Shown here: positions 7,534-15,382 of the stretch, one piece after another
How the letters are laid out: each line of letters begins with the position of its first letter
How positions within the stretch are numbered: the first letter of the stretch is position 1
From: Bacteroidetes bacterium UBA3022
GTDB lineage: Bacteria > Bacteroidota > Bacteroidia > Chitinophagales > BACL12
Direction of reading: 5' to 3'
NCBI GenBank assembly: GCA_002346225.1
Contig: DDYY01000047.1
Coordinates: 607-22,543 of the forward strand
DNA length: 21,937 nt
The notes under the pieces: model-generated
What the model saw: the letters and a program-made list of their open reading frames with translations, nothing else
What the model was told of the DNA's origin: nothing
Database searches by the model: none
Position numbers and translations under genes: made by a program

Positions 7534-8438
7534 AGCAGTTCCTCCGTCTTTTGCAGTATCCTGTTGACAGCGCCTTCGGGAGCCACCCACCCCAGTGCAG
7601 CTATTTTGCGGAACCAGGTGAGTTGCCGCTTGGCGTAGTTGCGGCTGTGTTGCCGGATTTTTTCTATGGCCAGCTCCCTGCTGATATGTCCATCGAAATA
7701 ATCAAACAACTCCCTGTAACCGACAGTTTGTAAGGCACTGAGGTGGTGATGGGGCCAGAGTGCCCGCGCTTCTTCTTCCAGTCCTTCCAGCATCATGGCA
7801 TCCACACGCGCATCTATGCGTTCGTAGAGCAGACTGCGTTCCCAGTCGGGTGCAAAAAGAACGGCACGGAAGGGGCGTTGCTTAGCCTTCCCGCTGCGCA
7901 GCGATGAATAGGTAGCACCTGTGAGGGTTAAGACCTCAAGGGCGCGCATCAGCCTTCTTGGATTGTTGGCGTCGGCCATAGCAAAATAGGCGGGGTCCTT
8001 TTTTTGCACTTCTTCTTGCAGCCATTCCAGCCCGTTAGTCTCCAACGCAGCCTGTAGCTCTTTTTTTACCTGCGGATCGCCCGGCAAGTCATCCAGGCCT
8101 TCGGTAATAGCCTGAATAAAAAGACCGCTGCCGCCCACCAGCAATACCACACGGTGGTTTTGGTGCAGCGTTTGAATCAGTGGAATAGCCGCTAACTCAT
8201 ATTGTCCGGCACTTAATGGGTGATGGATACTGTGATTGGCAATGAAATGATGTGGGACAGCCGCCAGCTCCTCAGGTGTGGGCCTTGCTACACCTATGTT
8301 CATCTCCCGGTATATCTGGCGGGAATCCGCTGAAATGATTGCCGTGTTGAAATGCTGCGCTACTTCAATAGCCAGGCTTGTCTTTCCGGAGGCAGTAGGA
8401 CCGCAGAGAACCAGCAGAATAGGTAAAGCTTCATCCAT
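7530..8438 (-). CDS. miaA: tRNA dimethylallyltransferase
   Basis: This 302-residue cytoplasmic enzyme transfers the dimethylallyl group to N6 of A37 in tRNAs that read UNN codons, the first step toward ms2i6A. The P-loop GPTASGKT is at residues 13-20, followed by ADSRQIY at 37-43 (the DSxQvY motif), VGGSGLF at 101-107 and a C-terminal helical region with QTVGYRELFDY and YAKRQLTWFRK. The length matches the family. The start is ATG 8438: the alternative TTG at 8453 overlaps a predicted -7 box and cannot be transcribed from it. It is transcribed ahead of, and overlaps by four bases, the phosphoesterase gene. Confidence 0.97.
   Translation of the reverse strand: MDEALPILLVLCGPTASGKTSLAIEVAQHFNTAIISADSRQIYREMNIGVARPTPEELAAVPHHFIANHSIHHPLSAGQYELAAIPLIQTLHQNHRVVLLVGGSGLFIQAITEGLDDLPGDPQVKKELQAALETNGLEWLQEEVQKKDPAYFAMADANNPRRLMRALEVLTLTGATYSSLRSGKAKQRPFRAVLFAPDWERSLLYERIDARVDAMMLEGLEEEARALWPHHHLSALQTVGYRELFDYFDGHISRELAIEKIRQHSRNYAKRQLTWFRKIAALGWVAPEGAVNRILQKTEELL
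7543..7547 (-). promoter_or_regulatory. Strong Shine-Dalgarno sequence deciding the GTG start
   Basis: On the minus strand this reads GGAGG, seven bases before GTG 7533 and inside the 3' end of miaA. Shine-Dalgarno sequences are otherwise nearly absent in this window, so this one probably compensates for the GTG start and serves internal initiation in the miaA transcript. Confidence 0.6.
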
Positions 8439-8450
8439 GGTGGTGCAGCT

Positions 8451-8458
8451 CAAAAGTA
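8451..8458 (-). promoter_or_regulatory. Predicted -7 promoter box of miaA
   Basis: On the minus strand this reads TACTTTTG, a perfect TAnnTTTG box identical to that of ybdG. It lies 12 bases before ATG 8438, in the 49-base gap after the upstream secreted-protein gene. No -33 TTG lies at the expected distance. Confidence 0.5.
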
Positions 8459-8487
8459 GCGAATTCCTCCGCGCTCCACGTTGCTGT

Positions 8488-10095
8488 TTATAATTTGATC
8501 AAGGCAGTAGTCACAGTAGCACTGTCGGAAGTGAAGCGGAGCAGGTAGTTGCCGGATGTCCAGTTTTCGGTCGCAACCTGTAAAGGAGCACCCTGGTAAG
8601 CAATGGTCTGTACGTGTCGCCCGCTGTTGTCATAAACCTGCACCAGACCGTTCGCTTCCCCGGCATAAAATGTGAAACCTGCGTCAAAAGGCTGAGGAAA
8701 AACCTGCACTTCTACCACATTATCAGGTGCCGACATCCGCATAACAGTGTTGCCAAGGCAAACAGTAGTGGTGGCATAGCTTCCGTCATCTTCCGATAGC
8801 AAAGTGCCGGTGGTAAACACCAAACTGCCATCATAGGTGGTGAAATCTTGCTGACCCCGACCATTGGCGAAGTCTTTGAGTCTGAATCTATGAATGCTTG
8901 CATCGGGAACAATCTCATACACGGCAGACACGCTATCGCTGAGCGGTGCAGAATAGGAAGCAGCCATCAGATAAACATTTTCTCCACCTGTTTTCGAGCG
9001 TTTAATGGTGTCCAGTCTTTCATCACTGATATTGTATGTGCCTGTGTAATTCCCTTCAGCATCTATTCTTTCTACCATTACCCCCGATACATAGGAGTAG
9101 GAACCACCTACCAACTCGTAGCTGGTTTTTTGCAGGGCTACGGTGATATTTCCCCCGCTATCCATCACAGCCTGTGCTTTGGTGAAGTAGGAAACTATAT
9201 CACTGTAATCCTTATTCGTAGATGTATGGGTACTGCCATCCTCCGGATTTAGGTACAGCACCTGATAAAATTGCGTATCCTTTTTAATTCCTGCCACCAG
9301 TCGTCCGTCGGGATGAACTTGCATCCAGTTAACAATCGGGTAATAGCCGCCGAATGTCCTGAACCATTGTTCTTCACCACTGGTATTCACTTTAATGATA
9401 AACGCATCCTGACGGGTAGGATTTCTTTGTATAAAGCCGCCCAGATAAATGCCTGCATCGCTGCCGTTGACAGTCGTGGTTTGTCCCCATTTGTTGCCAA
9501 TGGCAATGACGTTGGAAGCTTCTGTTACACCATCGAGGATATTCACCCTGAAAAAGGCAATACCATAGTCAAAGGCAGCGTCTATGGGATACAACAGGTA
9601 ATTGCCTACGATACTTACCGTCATTTCATCATCAGCGACCACAAAGCCATCGAAATAGCCGTTCTTACCGGCTGCATAATAGCTGTTTACCCAGTTGAGA
9701 TCGCCATCTTTGGAAAAACTGGCCATGAAGATTTCCTTTCTGTCGCTGGCTATGTTTTTCCAGTCGCCGGCCACCAGCAGCGTGCCGTCGCTCAGGCAAG
9801 TTGCTTTTTCCATATTGCGAACTGTTTCCAGCGCATAACCATCTACCGGCTGTTCGGTAGACCATTGGAAAACACCATCTTCATCGTGCTGGATTACAAT
9901 AAACCTGTGCGAGTCAAACGATTCAGCAACCGTATACACATATTGTTTTTCCGTGGTGGCGTCGTAGAATGTTTCCACCAGTCTGCCAAGATTGTATCCG
10001 CCAAAGTCTTCGCTTTGATGCCAGTTATAGCTGAATTGACTTTTTGTTACGCTGAAAGTACAGGCAAGTAAAAAGATGAATAATAGCTTTTTCAT
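8488..10095 (-). CDS. Secreted T9SS cargo protein, beta-propeller-like, function unknown
   Basis: The product has 535 residues. It opens with a signal peptide (MKKLLFIFLLACTFSVTKSQ) at ATG 10095. The body (~25-455) contains irregular repeats of the type 'G-x-hhhhG', 'D-G-x-hhV', 'D-A-F-I-I-K-V-N' and 'GEEQWFRTFGG', as in the delta-60/SBBP-like propellers often found in Bacteroidota exported proteins. No catalytic motif is recognised. The last ~73 residues (VQVFPQPFDAGF to TALIKL) form a T9SS type A sorting domain, with the usual PNP replaced by PQP. It probably acts at the cell surface or outside. The following gene, miaA, has its own promoter box. Confidence 0.85.
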   Translation of the reverse strand: MKKLLFIFLLACTFSVTKSQFSYNWHQSEDFGGYNLGRLVETFYDATTEKQYVYTVAESFDSHRFIVIQHDEDGVFQWSTEQPVDGYALETVRNMEKATCLSDGTLLVAGDWKNIASDRKEIFMASFSKDGDLNWVNSYYAAGKNGYFDGFVVADDEMTVSIVGNYLLYPIDAAFDYGIAFFRVNILDGVTEASNVIAIGNKWGQTTTVNGSDAGIYLGGFIQRNPTRQDAFIIKVNTSGEEQWFRTFGGYYPIVNWMQVHPDGRLVAGIKKDTQFYQVLYLNPEDGSTHTSTNKDYSDIVSYFTKAQAVMDSGGNITVALQKTSYELVGGSYSYVSGVMVERIDAEGNYTGTYNISDERLDTIKRSKTGGENVYLMAASYSAPLSDSVSAVYEIVPDASIHRFRLKDFANGRGQQDFTTYDGSLVFTTGTLLSEDDGSYATTTVCLGNTVMRMSAPDNVVEVQVFPQPFDAGFTFYAGEANGLVQVYDNSGRHVQTIAYQGAPLQVATENWTSGNYLLRFTSDSATVTTALIKL

Positions 10096-10117
10096 ATATG
10101 TTTTCGCGTTGGAGTTT

Positions 10118-10125
10118 CAAATATA
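10118..10125 (-). promoter_or_regulatory. Predicted -7 promoter box of the 535-residue T9SS protein gene
   Basis: On the minus strand this reads TATATTTG, a perfect TAnnTTTG match. It lies 22 bases before ATG 10095, in the 97-base gap after the MopE-repeat gene. No -33 TTG was found at 17-23 bases. Confidence 0.5.
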
Positions 10126-10192
10126 ACAAAGGCAGCCAAAATGCAGGTAGGGTGAACACAGTAAAGGAGGGGGAAATTTGAAGGAATCCATC

Positions 10193-13039
10193 CTACTGCC
10201 TGACCACTACCACCACACTGCCATTGTGGAAATGCAGGGTATACACACCGGCTGGATAGGTTACGAGAGAAAGGTATTGCTCATGCGTTTCCATGCGCCC
10301 TATTAATACAGACAGTCCTTGTGCATTGCGCAGATGGAATGCCAGTGGCAACTGCAGGTGTGTCGGTAATTGAATAGTTATGCCTGTAGTTGTGGGATTA
10401 GGAAAAATAGTAATACCGCTATCCTCCGCTAATGAAATACCCAAGGGCAATTCGTCTGTTATGCCATCGCAATTATTGTCGATACCATCGTCTAATATTT
10501 CCAAAATTCCGGGATGCATAAGCGGATTGGTATCATCGCAATCGAGGCTATTGATGGAGTAAAACGGGGGAATCGTGCAGTCTACAGTAACCACTCCAGG
10601 ATTCCCGTATCCATCATTATCTAAATCCTGATAAAGGGTGTAGTACGTTAAACCATCATCTGAAATACCATTGCAATCATCGTCTATTCCATTGCAAACT
10701 TCGTCATTGTAGGGGTGCACAGATGGATTGCTGTCGTTGCAATCTAAATTATTTAGCACATAACCTGCTGATACCTCGCAACGGATATAGGTAGTAGATG
10801 GATTTCCGTATCCATCTCCATCATTATCTAAATAGCAGGTATAAGAAGGCAAGCCTTCATTGACATTCCCATCACAGTTATCATCTAGATAATTGCATAT
10901 TTCAGGCGCGCCGGGGTAAATCTCAGCGTTTGAGTCGTTGCAATCTCCGTCAATAAGTACATAGCCCGCGGGAGGTGTGCAGGCAAATACAGAAGGGAAG
11001 TTAGCACCGTAGCCATCGCCATCATTGTCTAAGTAATAAACATCTGTGGTAAATCCTTCATCTATTACGCCATCACAATTATCATCCATCAGATTACAGA
11101 TTTCTTCGGCATCGGGGTTTATACTGCTGTTGCTGTCATTGCAATCGCTATTGTTGACCACATAACCGGCCGGGATGGTACAGCCATAAAATGAAATGGA
11201 CGGATTTCCGAAGCCATCACCATCGCCATCCAAGTATAGGGTATAAAAAGTCAGTTCATCATCCACCAAACCACTACAATTATTGTCTATACCGTCGCAA
11301 GTTTCAGTCATTCCGGGGTTAATAAACTCATCTGTATCGTCGCAGTCTCCAGGTAACAGGACATAATAATCAGCCGGAGGTACACAAGCTTCCACCCACG
11401 CAATGGTTTGTCCATAGCCGTCGCCGTCACTATCTATATAGAAAATGGAGGTTGCCAGACCATCGTCAAGGATCCCGTTACAATTATCATCAATAGCGTT
11501 GCAAAGTTCTTCCATGTCAGGATTAATAAGTGGGTTGATGTCATTGCAATCCAAACCTGTACTAATGTATCCCGGAACAGAATCACAAGCTAATTGATTA
11601 ATCGTTATGCTGCCATAACCATCGCCATCCCAATCCTGGTGCCAGACACTAAAATCTCCATCTGTGCATTGATTTCTATGAATAATCCAGGGTTCATAAA
11701 TTAATCCATAGGTTTCTGAATCTGGATCTATTATGGTCTTGTCTTTTGTGATACTTCGATGTCCTTCAATGACTAAAAGGTTCTGTTCATCTGTGTAATA
11801 GCTGGCTCCCGAAAAGTCGTTACCTAGAGAACCAATTGTTTCTTCCCAAACAATATTGAATAACGTGTCCAGTTTTATTTCCCAGTGATCTATAGCTGAC
11901 GAGCTTTCATGTTTTAACGGTGAATAAGGAGAGTTGGAGGAGGATGTAAGAAGGTAGCCGTTTTCAAGAATATGTAGTTTACCTGCGAAGTCATCTCCAC
12001 TGCTTCCAATGCTCTTTTGCCGTATGATGTTGCCTTCCATATCTACTTCAATTAACCATAGGTCAGCTCCACCATAAGATGCTTCGGTCTTATCAAAGGA
12101 GGAGTCAGAATAGGAGTAACCATATAATAAAATGGAGTTTGTCGTGGCATTATAAACTGCATCGCTGAGCATTTCGATATCTGAGCCCCCATAACTCTTA
12201 TCCCAAATAACGTTACCTGTCTCATCGATATGTAAAAGCCAATAGTCATACGCTCCCTTTAAGGAGGACGATTTGACACCTGATGGCGGGGAAGCGGACG
12301 ACCCTGCTATAAAAACAGAACCATCGCCGGATCGAAAAATACTTGTAGCAATCTCTAAATCAGCACCTCCAAATGTCATATCATTAATGATAATACCCTC
12401 ATTACTTGTCTCCAATATCCAGATATCTGATGCTCCATAATTGGTTGAAGTTTTAGTTTCGGAAGAATCTGAGTAACTCGTGGCTGCAATCCATAGCCTG
12501 TTGGTGTCAGCAGTGACGATATCAGCCGTGATATCATCTTCATTACCACCAAAAGTTAACTGCCATTCGACATCTAATGATGGTGATACAGATGCTAAAT
12601 ATATGTTCTTGTCTGTTTCATAGTATTCCCAAGTATCATCATCCCAAAAATAAATGTGACTTGTAAACGCTAAGAATAACTTATCGTCAGACACTGTGAT
12701 AAAACAACCCTCATCTTCATCATATAAAGCATAGTTTTTTTTGCTAATGACCTCACCTTCTTCCGATACCAACATCAGGAAGATTTCTTTAGAAGAGCTT
12801 AATTCGTCTAAAATGTCATAATATGATGTCGAATAGTTTCCTACTATAGCAAAATTCCCGTCGTACATAGTTATATCCGACACTTGCGTTGAGCCGTAAT
12901 CTGTAAATGGTGAGAAGTTAATAGGTTGCTCAGCAATTTGCCAGTCAATCAATTCTGAAACCTGTCCCTGAACCACCACAAACGCTAGCCAATGAATAAA
13001 AAAGGTGCAAGTGAGTTTGTATTTCAAAGGAATGCCCAT
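10193..13039 (-). CDS. Large secreted T9SS protein with six MopE-like calcium-binding-type repeats
   Basis: The product has 948 residues. ATG 13039 gives a usual signal peptide (MGIPLKYKLTCTFFIHWLAF). An ATG at 13063, one base after the cca stop, would lengthen it by eight residues and is possible. Residues ~40-440 look like a beta-propeller with recurring GGSDxE/GGADL and 'D-x-W-hhE-h-D/N' elements. Residues ~466-864 hold six tandem ~67-residue repeats, each with a D-x-DGDGYG-type acidic loop, DCND, an acidic PEICN motif and DDNCDG, as in MopE-related 'putative metal-binding' repeats. The end (ITIFPNPTTTG to VVVVVRQ) is a T9SS type A sorting domain. It is probably a surface adhesin or structural protein needing calcium; this role is inferred. 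The first half is strikingly AT-rich compared with its neighbours. Confidence 0.88.
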   Translation of the reverse strand: MGIPLKYKLTCTFFIHWLAFVVVQGQVSELIDWQIAEQPINFSPFTDYGSTQVSDITMYDGNFAIVGNYSTSYYDILDELSSSKEIFLMLVSEEGEVISKKNYALYDEDEGCFITVSDDKLFLAFTSHIYFWDDDTWEYYETDKNIYLASVSPSLDVEWQLTFGGNEDDITADIVTADTNRLWIAATSYSDSSETKTSTNYGASDIWILETSNEGIIINDMTFGGADLEIATSIFRSGDGSVFIAGSSASPPSGVKSSSLKGAYDYWLLHIDETGNVIWDKSYGGSDIEMLSDAVYNATTNSILLYGYSYSDSSFDKTEASYGGADLWLIEVDMEGNIIRQKSIGSSGDDFAGKLHILENGYLLTSSSNSPYSPLKHESSSAIDHWEIKLDTLFNIVWEETIGSLGNDFSGASYYTDEQNLLVIEGHRSITKDKTIIDPDSETYGLIYEPWIIHRNQCTDGDFSVWHQDWDGDGYGSITINQLACDSVPGYISTGLDCNDINPLINPDMEELCNAIDDNCNGILDDGLATSIFYIDSDGDGYGQTIAWVEACVPPADYYVLLPGDCDDTDEFINPGMTETCDGIDNNCSGLVDDELTFYTLYLDGDGDGFGNPSISFYGCTIPAGYVVNNSDCNDSNSSINPDAEEICNLMDDNCDGVIDEGFTTDVYYLDNDGDGYGANFPSVFACTPPAGYVLIDGDCNDSNAEIYPGAPEICNYLDDNCDGNVNEGLPSYTCYLDNDGDGYGNPSTTYIRCEVSAGYVLNNLDCNDSNPSVHPYNDEVCNGIDDDCNGISDDGLTYYTLYQDLDNDGYGNPGVVTVDCTIPPFYSINSLDCDDTNPLMHPGILEILDDGIDNNCDGITDELPLGISLAEDSGITIFPNPTTTGITIQLPTHLQLPLAFHLRNAQGLSVLIGRMETHEQYLSLVTYPAGVYTLHFHNGSVVVVVRQ
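10449..11644 (-). repeat. Six tandem coding repeats of about 200 bases (MopE-like motif)
   Basis: Each unit encodes about 66-68 residues with the order: aromatic-D-x-D-G-D-G-Y/F-G, ~10 variable residues, Cys, P-A-G-Y-V, DCND, ~8 residues, PEICN, DDNCDG, D/E-G. Units 1-5 have four Cys each. Unit 6, nearest the C-terminus, has lost the Cys of the PEICN motif (EILDDGIDNNC) and has D-N-D-G in the loop. The DNA copies are diverged, so this is an old protein-level duplication, not a recent tandem array. Confidence 0.9.
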
Positions 13040-13064
13040 AGTTAGCATGCTAAAATTAAACATT

Positions 13065-14519
13065 TTATGCGAATGGCAACCCCAGCTCCTTTCCCTTTTC
13101 CAGCATCATCTGATAGGCAGGCTCGTATTCGTTGGGAATAATGCCATCTAAAATGGCTTCACGAATGGCTGTTTTAATAATCCCCACCTCTCTGCCGGGA
13201 CCAATGCCGAAAGTAGACATGATGATTTCACCGGAAATGGGTGGTTGAAAATTTTTGATACTGTCTTTGGCTTCCACCTCCACCAATTTCCTCCGCACCA
13301 GCTCGAAATTTTTCAGGTAGCGTTGCATGCGGTTTTTATTCTTGGTGGTAATATCCGCTTCGCACAAAAGCATCAACTTATCAATATCATCGCCGGCATC
13401 GAACAACAAACGACGGATGGCGCTGTCTGTCACCTGCTCTTTGTGCAAGGCTATAGGCCGCAGATGCAGCAGTACCATTTTTTCTACAAAGCGCATCTCT
13501 TCGGTCATGGGCAGTTTCATTTGTCGGAAGATGCGTTTCACCATGCGCGCACCTACCACTTCATGTCCGTGGAAAGTCCAGCCATGACCGGGCTCGAAGG
13601 CTTTAGTAGCGGGCTTGCCGATGTCATGGAGCACAGCTGCCCAGCGCAACCACAAATCTTTGCTGTGCATGCTCAGGTTGTCCAGCACCTCCAGGGTATG
13701 GTAGAAATTGTCTTTATGAGCATGACCTTCCACATTGTCTACACCATGCAAAGCGTAAAATTCCAGGAAAATGATTTCCAGCAGACCAGTGTCGAAAAGC
13801 ATATGGAACCCTATGGAGGGTACCGGGGAAAGAATTATTTTATTGAGCTCATCCGTAATACGCTCGCGACTGATGATGCGGATGCGCTCGCGTTCGGTGC
13901 GAATAGCATTGTAAGTTGCCGCTTCAACCTGAAATCCCAGCTGAGATGCAAAACGAATGGCACGCATCATACGCAAGGGGTCGTCGCTGAAAGTACGTGA
14001 CGGTTCCTGTGGCGTGCGGATAATACCATCGGCGAGGTTTGTCAGCCCGTCGAATGGATCTACCAATTGACCATAATTGGCAGCGTTGAGCGATAGTGCC
14101 AATGCATTGATGGTGAAATCCCTGCGCAGCTGGTCATCTGCAATACTACCGGGTGCTACCTTGGGTTTGCGGCTGTCGAATGTGTACGATTCCTTCCTTG
14201 CACCAACAAATTCCAGGTCCATGCCACGATGTCGGATATGAGCGGTTCCGAAATTGCGGAATACCGCCACGGATACATCTCCCGGCAACGCTTTTGCTAC
14301 AGCTTCTGCCAATGCTACGCCATCGCCTACACAAACAAAGTCTATATCCTTAACGTAGCGCTGCAGAATTAAATCTCTTACATATCCACCCACTACATAT
14401 GTTTCCATTTGCAATGTTTCGGCTGTTGCTGCGACCAGCTGCAGGAGCTGCAAATCGGTTTCTTCCAGGGGAAGCTGCGAAAGCAGGGAGCGGCTGAGAT
14501 CTAATCCAAATGCGTTCAA
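13065..14519 (-). CDS. cca: CCA tRNA nucleotidyltransferase / poly(A) polymerase family with HD domain
   Basis: This 484-residue enzyme adds or repairs the 3' CCA end of tRNAs. The nucleotidyltransferase fold shows GGYVRD (44-49), the metal-binding DID (58-60), RRDFTINA (132-139) and the DDPLRMMRAIRFA head/neck segment near 179-191. An HD phosphohydrolase domain follows, with His274 and HDIGKP (298-303) plus GWTFHGHEVVGA. The start is TTG 14519, overlapping the dapD stop as TTGA. The first in-frame ATG, at residue 38, would remove the helix before the catalytic GG motif, so TTG with coupling to dapD is preferred. The length fits Bacteroidota homologues. No Shine-Dalgarno sequence is seen. Confidence 0.93.
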   Translation of the reverse strand: MNAFGLDLSRSLLSQLPLEETDLQLLQLVAATAETLQMETYVVGGYVRDLILQRYVKDIDFVCVGDGVALAEAVAKALPGDVSVAVFRNFGTAHIRHRGMDLEFVGARKESYTFDSRKPKVAPGSIADDQLRRDFTINALALSLNAANYGQLVDPFDGLTNLADGIIRTPQEPSRTFSDDPLRMMRAIRFASQLGFQVEAATYNAIRTERERIRIISRERITDELNKIILSPVPSIGFHMLFDTGLLEIIFLEFYALHGVDNVEGHAHKDNFYHTLEVLDNLSMHSKDLWLRWAAVLHDIGKPATKAFEPGHGWTFHGHEVVGARMVKRIFRQMKLPMTEEMRFVEKMVLLHLRPIALHKEQVTDSAIRRLLFDAGDDIDKLMLLCEADITTKNKNRMQRYLKNFELVRRKLVEVEAKDSIKNFQPPISGEIIMSTFGIGPGREVGIIKTAIREAILDGIIPNEYEPAYQMMLEKGKELGLPFA

Positions 14520-15325
14520 ACTGCAACGTTGTGCTCGCGCAAGGCGCTGTTCAGACTGGTTTTTTTATCTGTAGAGGCTTTCCGCTGACCGATAATAAGG
14601 GCACAGGGTACCTGATAATCGCCGGCAGGAAAACTCTTGGTATAGGTTCCCGGAATCACTACGCTCCTGGCGGGTACTCTGCCCTGGTAGGTTACCGGTT
14701 CACTGCCTGTCACGTCAATGATTTTGGTGCTTTGAGTGATGACTACATTGGCGCCTAATACGGCCTCTTCTTCAATGATAGCGCCTTCCACTACAATGCA
14801 GCGCGAACCGATAAAGCAATTATCTTCAATGATTACCGGACTTGCCTGCACGGGTTCCAGCACACCGCCAATGCCCACACCACCACTCAGGTGTACGTTT
14901 TTGCCTATCTGGGCACAGCTGCCTACAGTAGCCCAGGTATCCACCATGGTGCCTTCGTCTACATAAGCTCCGATGTTGATGTAAGAAGGCATCATGATCA
15001 CGCCTTTACTCACATATGCGCCGTGGCGTGCAATGGCATGAGGTACCACCCGGATGCCCTTTGCAGCATAGTCTTTCTTCAGCGGAATTTTATCGTGGAA
15101 CTCAAATGGGCCCACCTCTATGGTGGTCATCTGGCTGATGGGAAAATAGAGAATCACAGCCTTCTTCACCCATTCATTGACTTTCCATGCATCTCCCTGC
15201 TTTTCGGCAACACGCAAAACACCGGCATCTAACTGCTCAATAACCTGCAAAATGGCAGAACGCGTAGCGGCATCGTCTAATAAAGTCCTGTCATTCCAGG
15301 CTGCTTCAATGATTTTTTGGGTCAT
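14516..15325 (-). CDS. dapD: 2,3,4,5-tetrahydropyridine-2,6-dicarboxylate N-succinyltransferase
   Basis: This 269-residue trimeric cytoplasmic enzyme of the succinylase branch of lysine/diaminopimelate synthesis transfers succinyl from succinyl-CoA to tetrahydrodipicolinate. It has the helical N-terminus, then a left-handed parallel beta-helix of hexapeptide repeats at ~100-240 (MPSYINIGAYVDEGTMVDTW, VGSCAQIGKNVHLSGGVGIG, EDNCFIGSRCIVVEGAII). The length matches E. coli DapD (274). ATG 15325 lies only four bases after a perfect -7 box, so the mRNA may be leaderless. Its stop overlaps the TTG start of cca by four bases. Confidence 0.97.
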   Translation of the reverse strand: MTQKIIEAAWNDRTLLDDAATRSAILQVIEQLDAGVLRVAEKQGDAWKVNEWVKKAVILYFPISQMTTIEVGPFEFHDKIPLKKDYAAKGIRVVPHAIARHGAYVSKGVIMMPSYINIGAYVDEGTMVDTWATVGSCAQIGKNVHLSGGVGIGGVLEPVQASPVIIEDNCFIGSRCIVVEGAIIEEEAVLGANVVITQSTKIIDVTGSEPVTYQGRVPARSVVIPGTYTKSFPAGDYQVPCALIIGQRKASTDKKTSLNSALREHNVAV

Positions 15326-15329
15326 GCTA

Positions 15330-15337
15330 CAAAGGTA
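15330..15337 (-). promoter_or_regulatory. Predicted -7 promoter box of dapD-cca
   Basis: On the minus strand this reads TACCTTTG, a perfect TAnnTTTG match. Four bases (TAGC) separate it from ATG 15325. No -33 TTG was found at the expected distance. It fits initiation at or next to the A of the start codon. Confidence 0.5.
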
Positions 15338-15382
15338 AGGAATGCCACATTGCCGTGTTGGTTTACAGCAGGTTTGACTATG

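Noticed and set aside
9271..10071. A long plus-strand frame of 266 codons inside the 535-residue secreted-protein gene
   Set aside because: Antisense to a gene with a signal peptide and T9SS domain; no promoter box, motif or family match of its own.
10449..11644. Regularly spaced ~200-base units considered as a non-coding or CRISPR-like array
   Set aside because: The units are coding, in one frame, diverged at DNA level and explained by the MopE-like protein repeat.
13245..14000. A plus-strand frame of 251 codons inside cca
   Set aside because: Antisense to conserved HD-domain sequence of the CCA enzyme, so its openness follows from codon use of the real gene.
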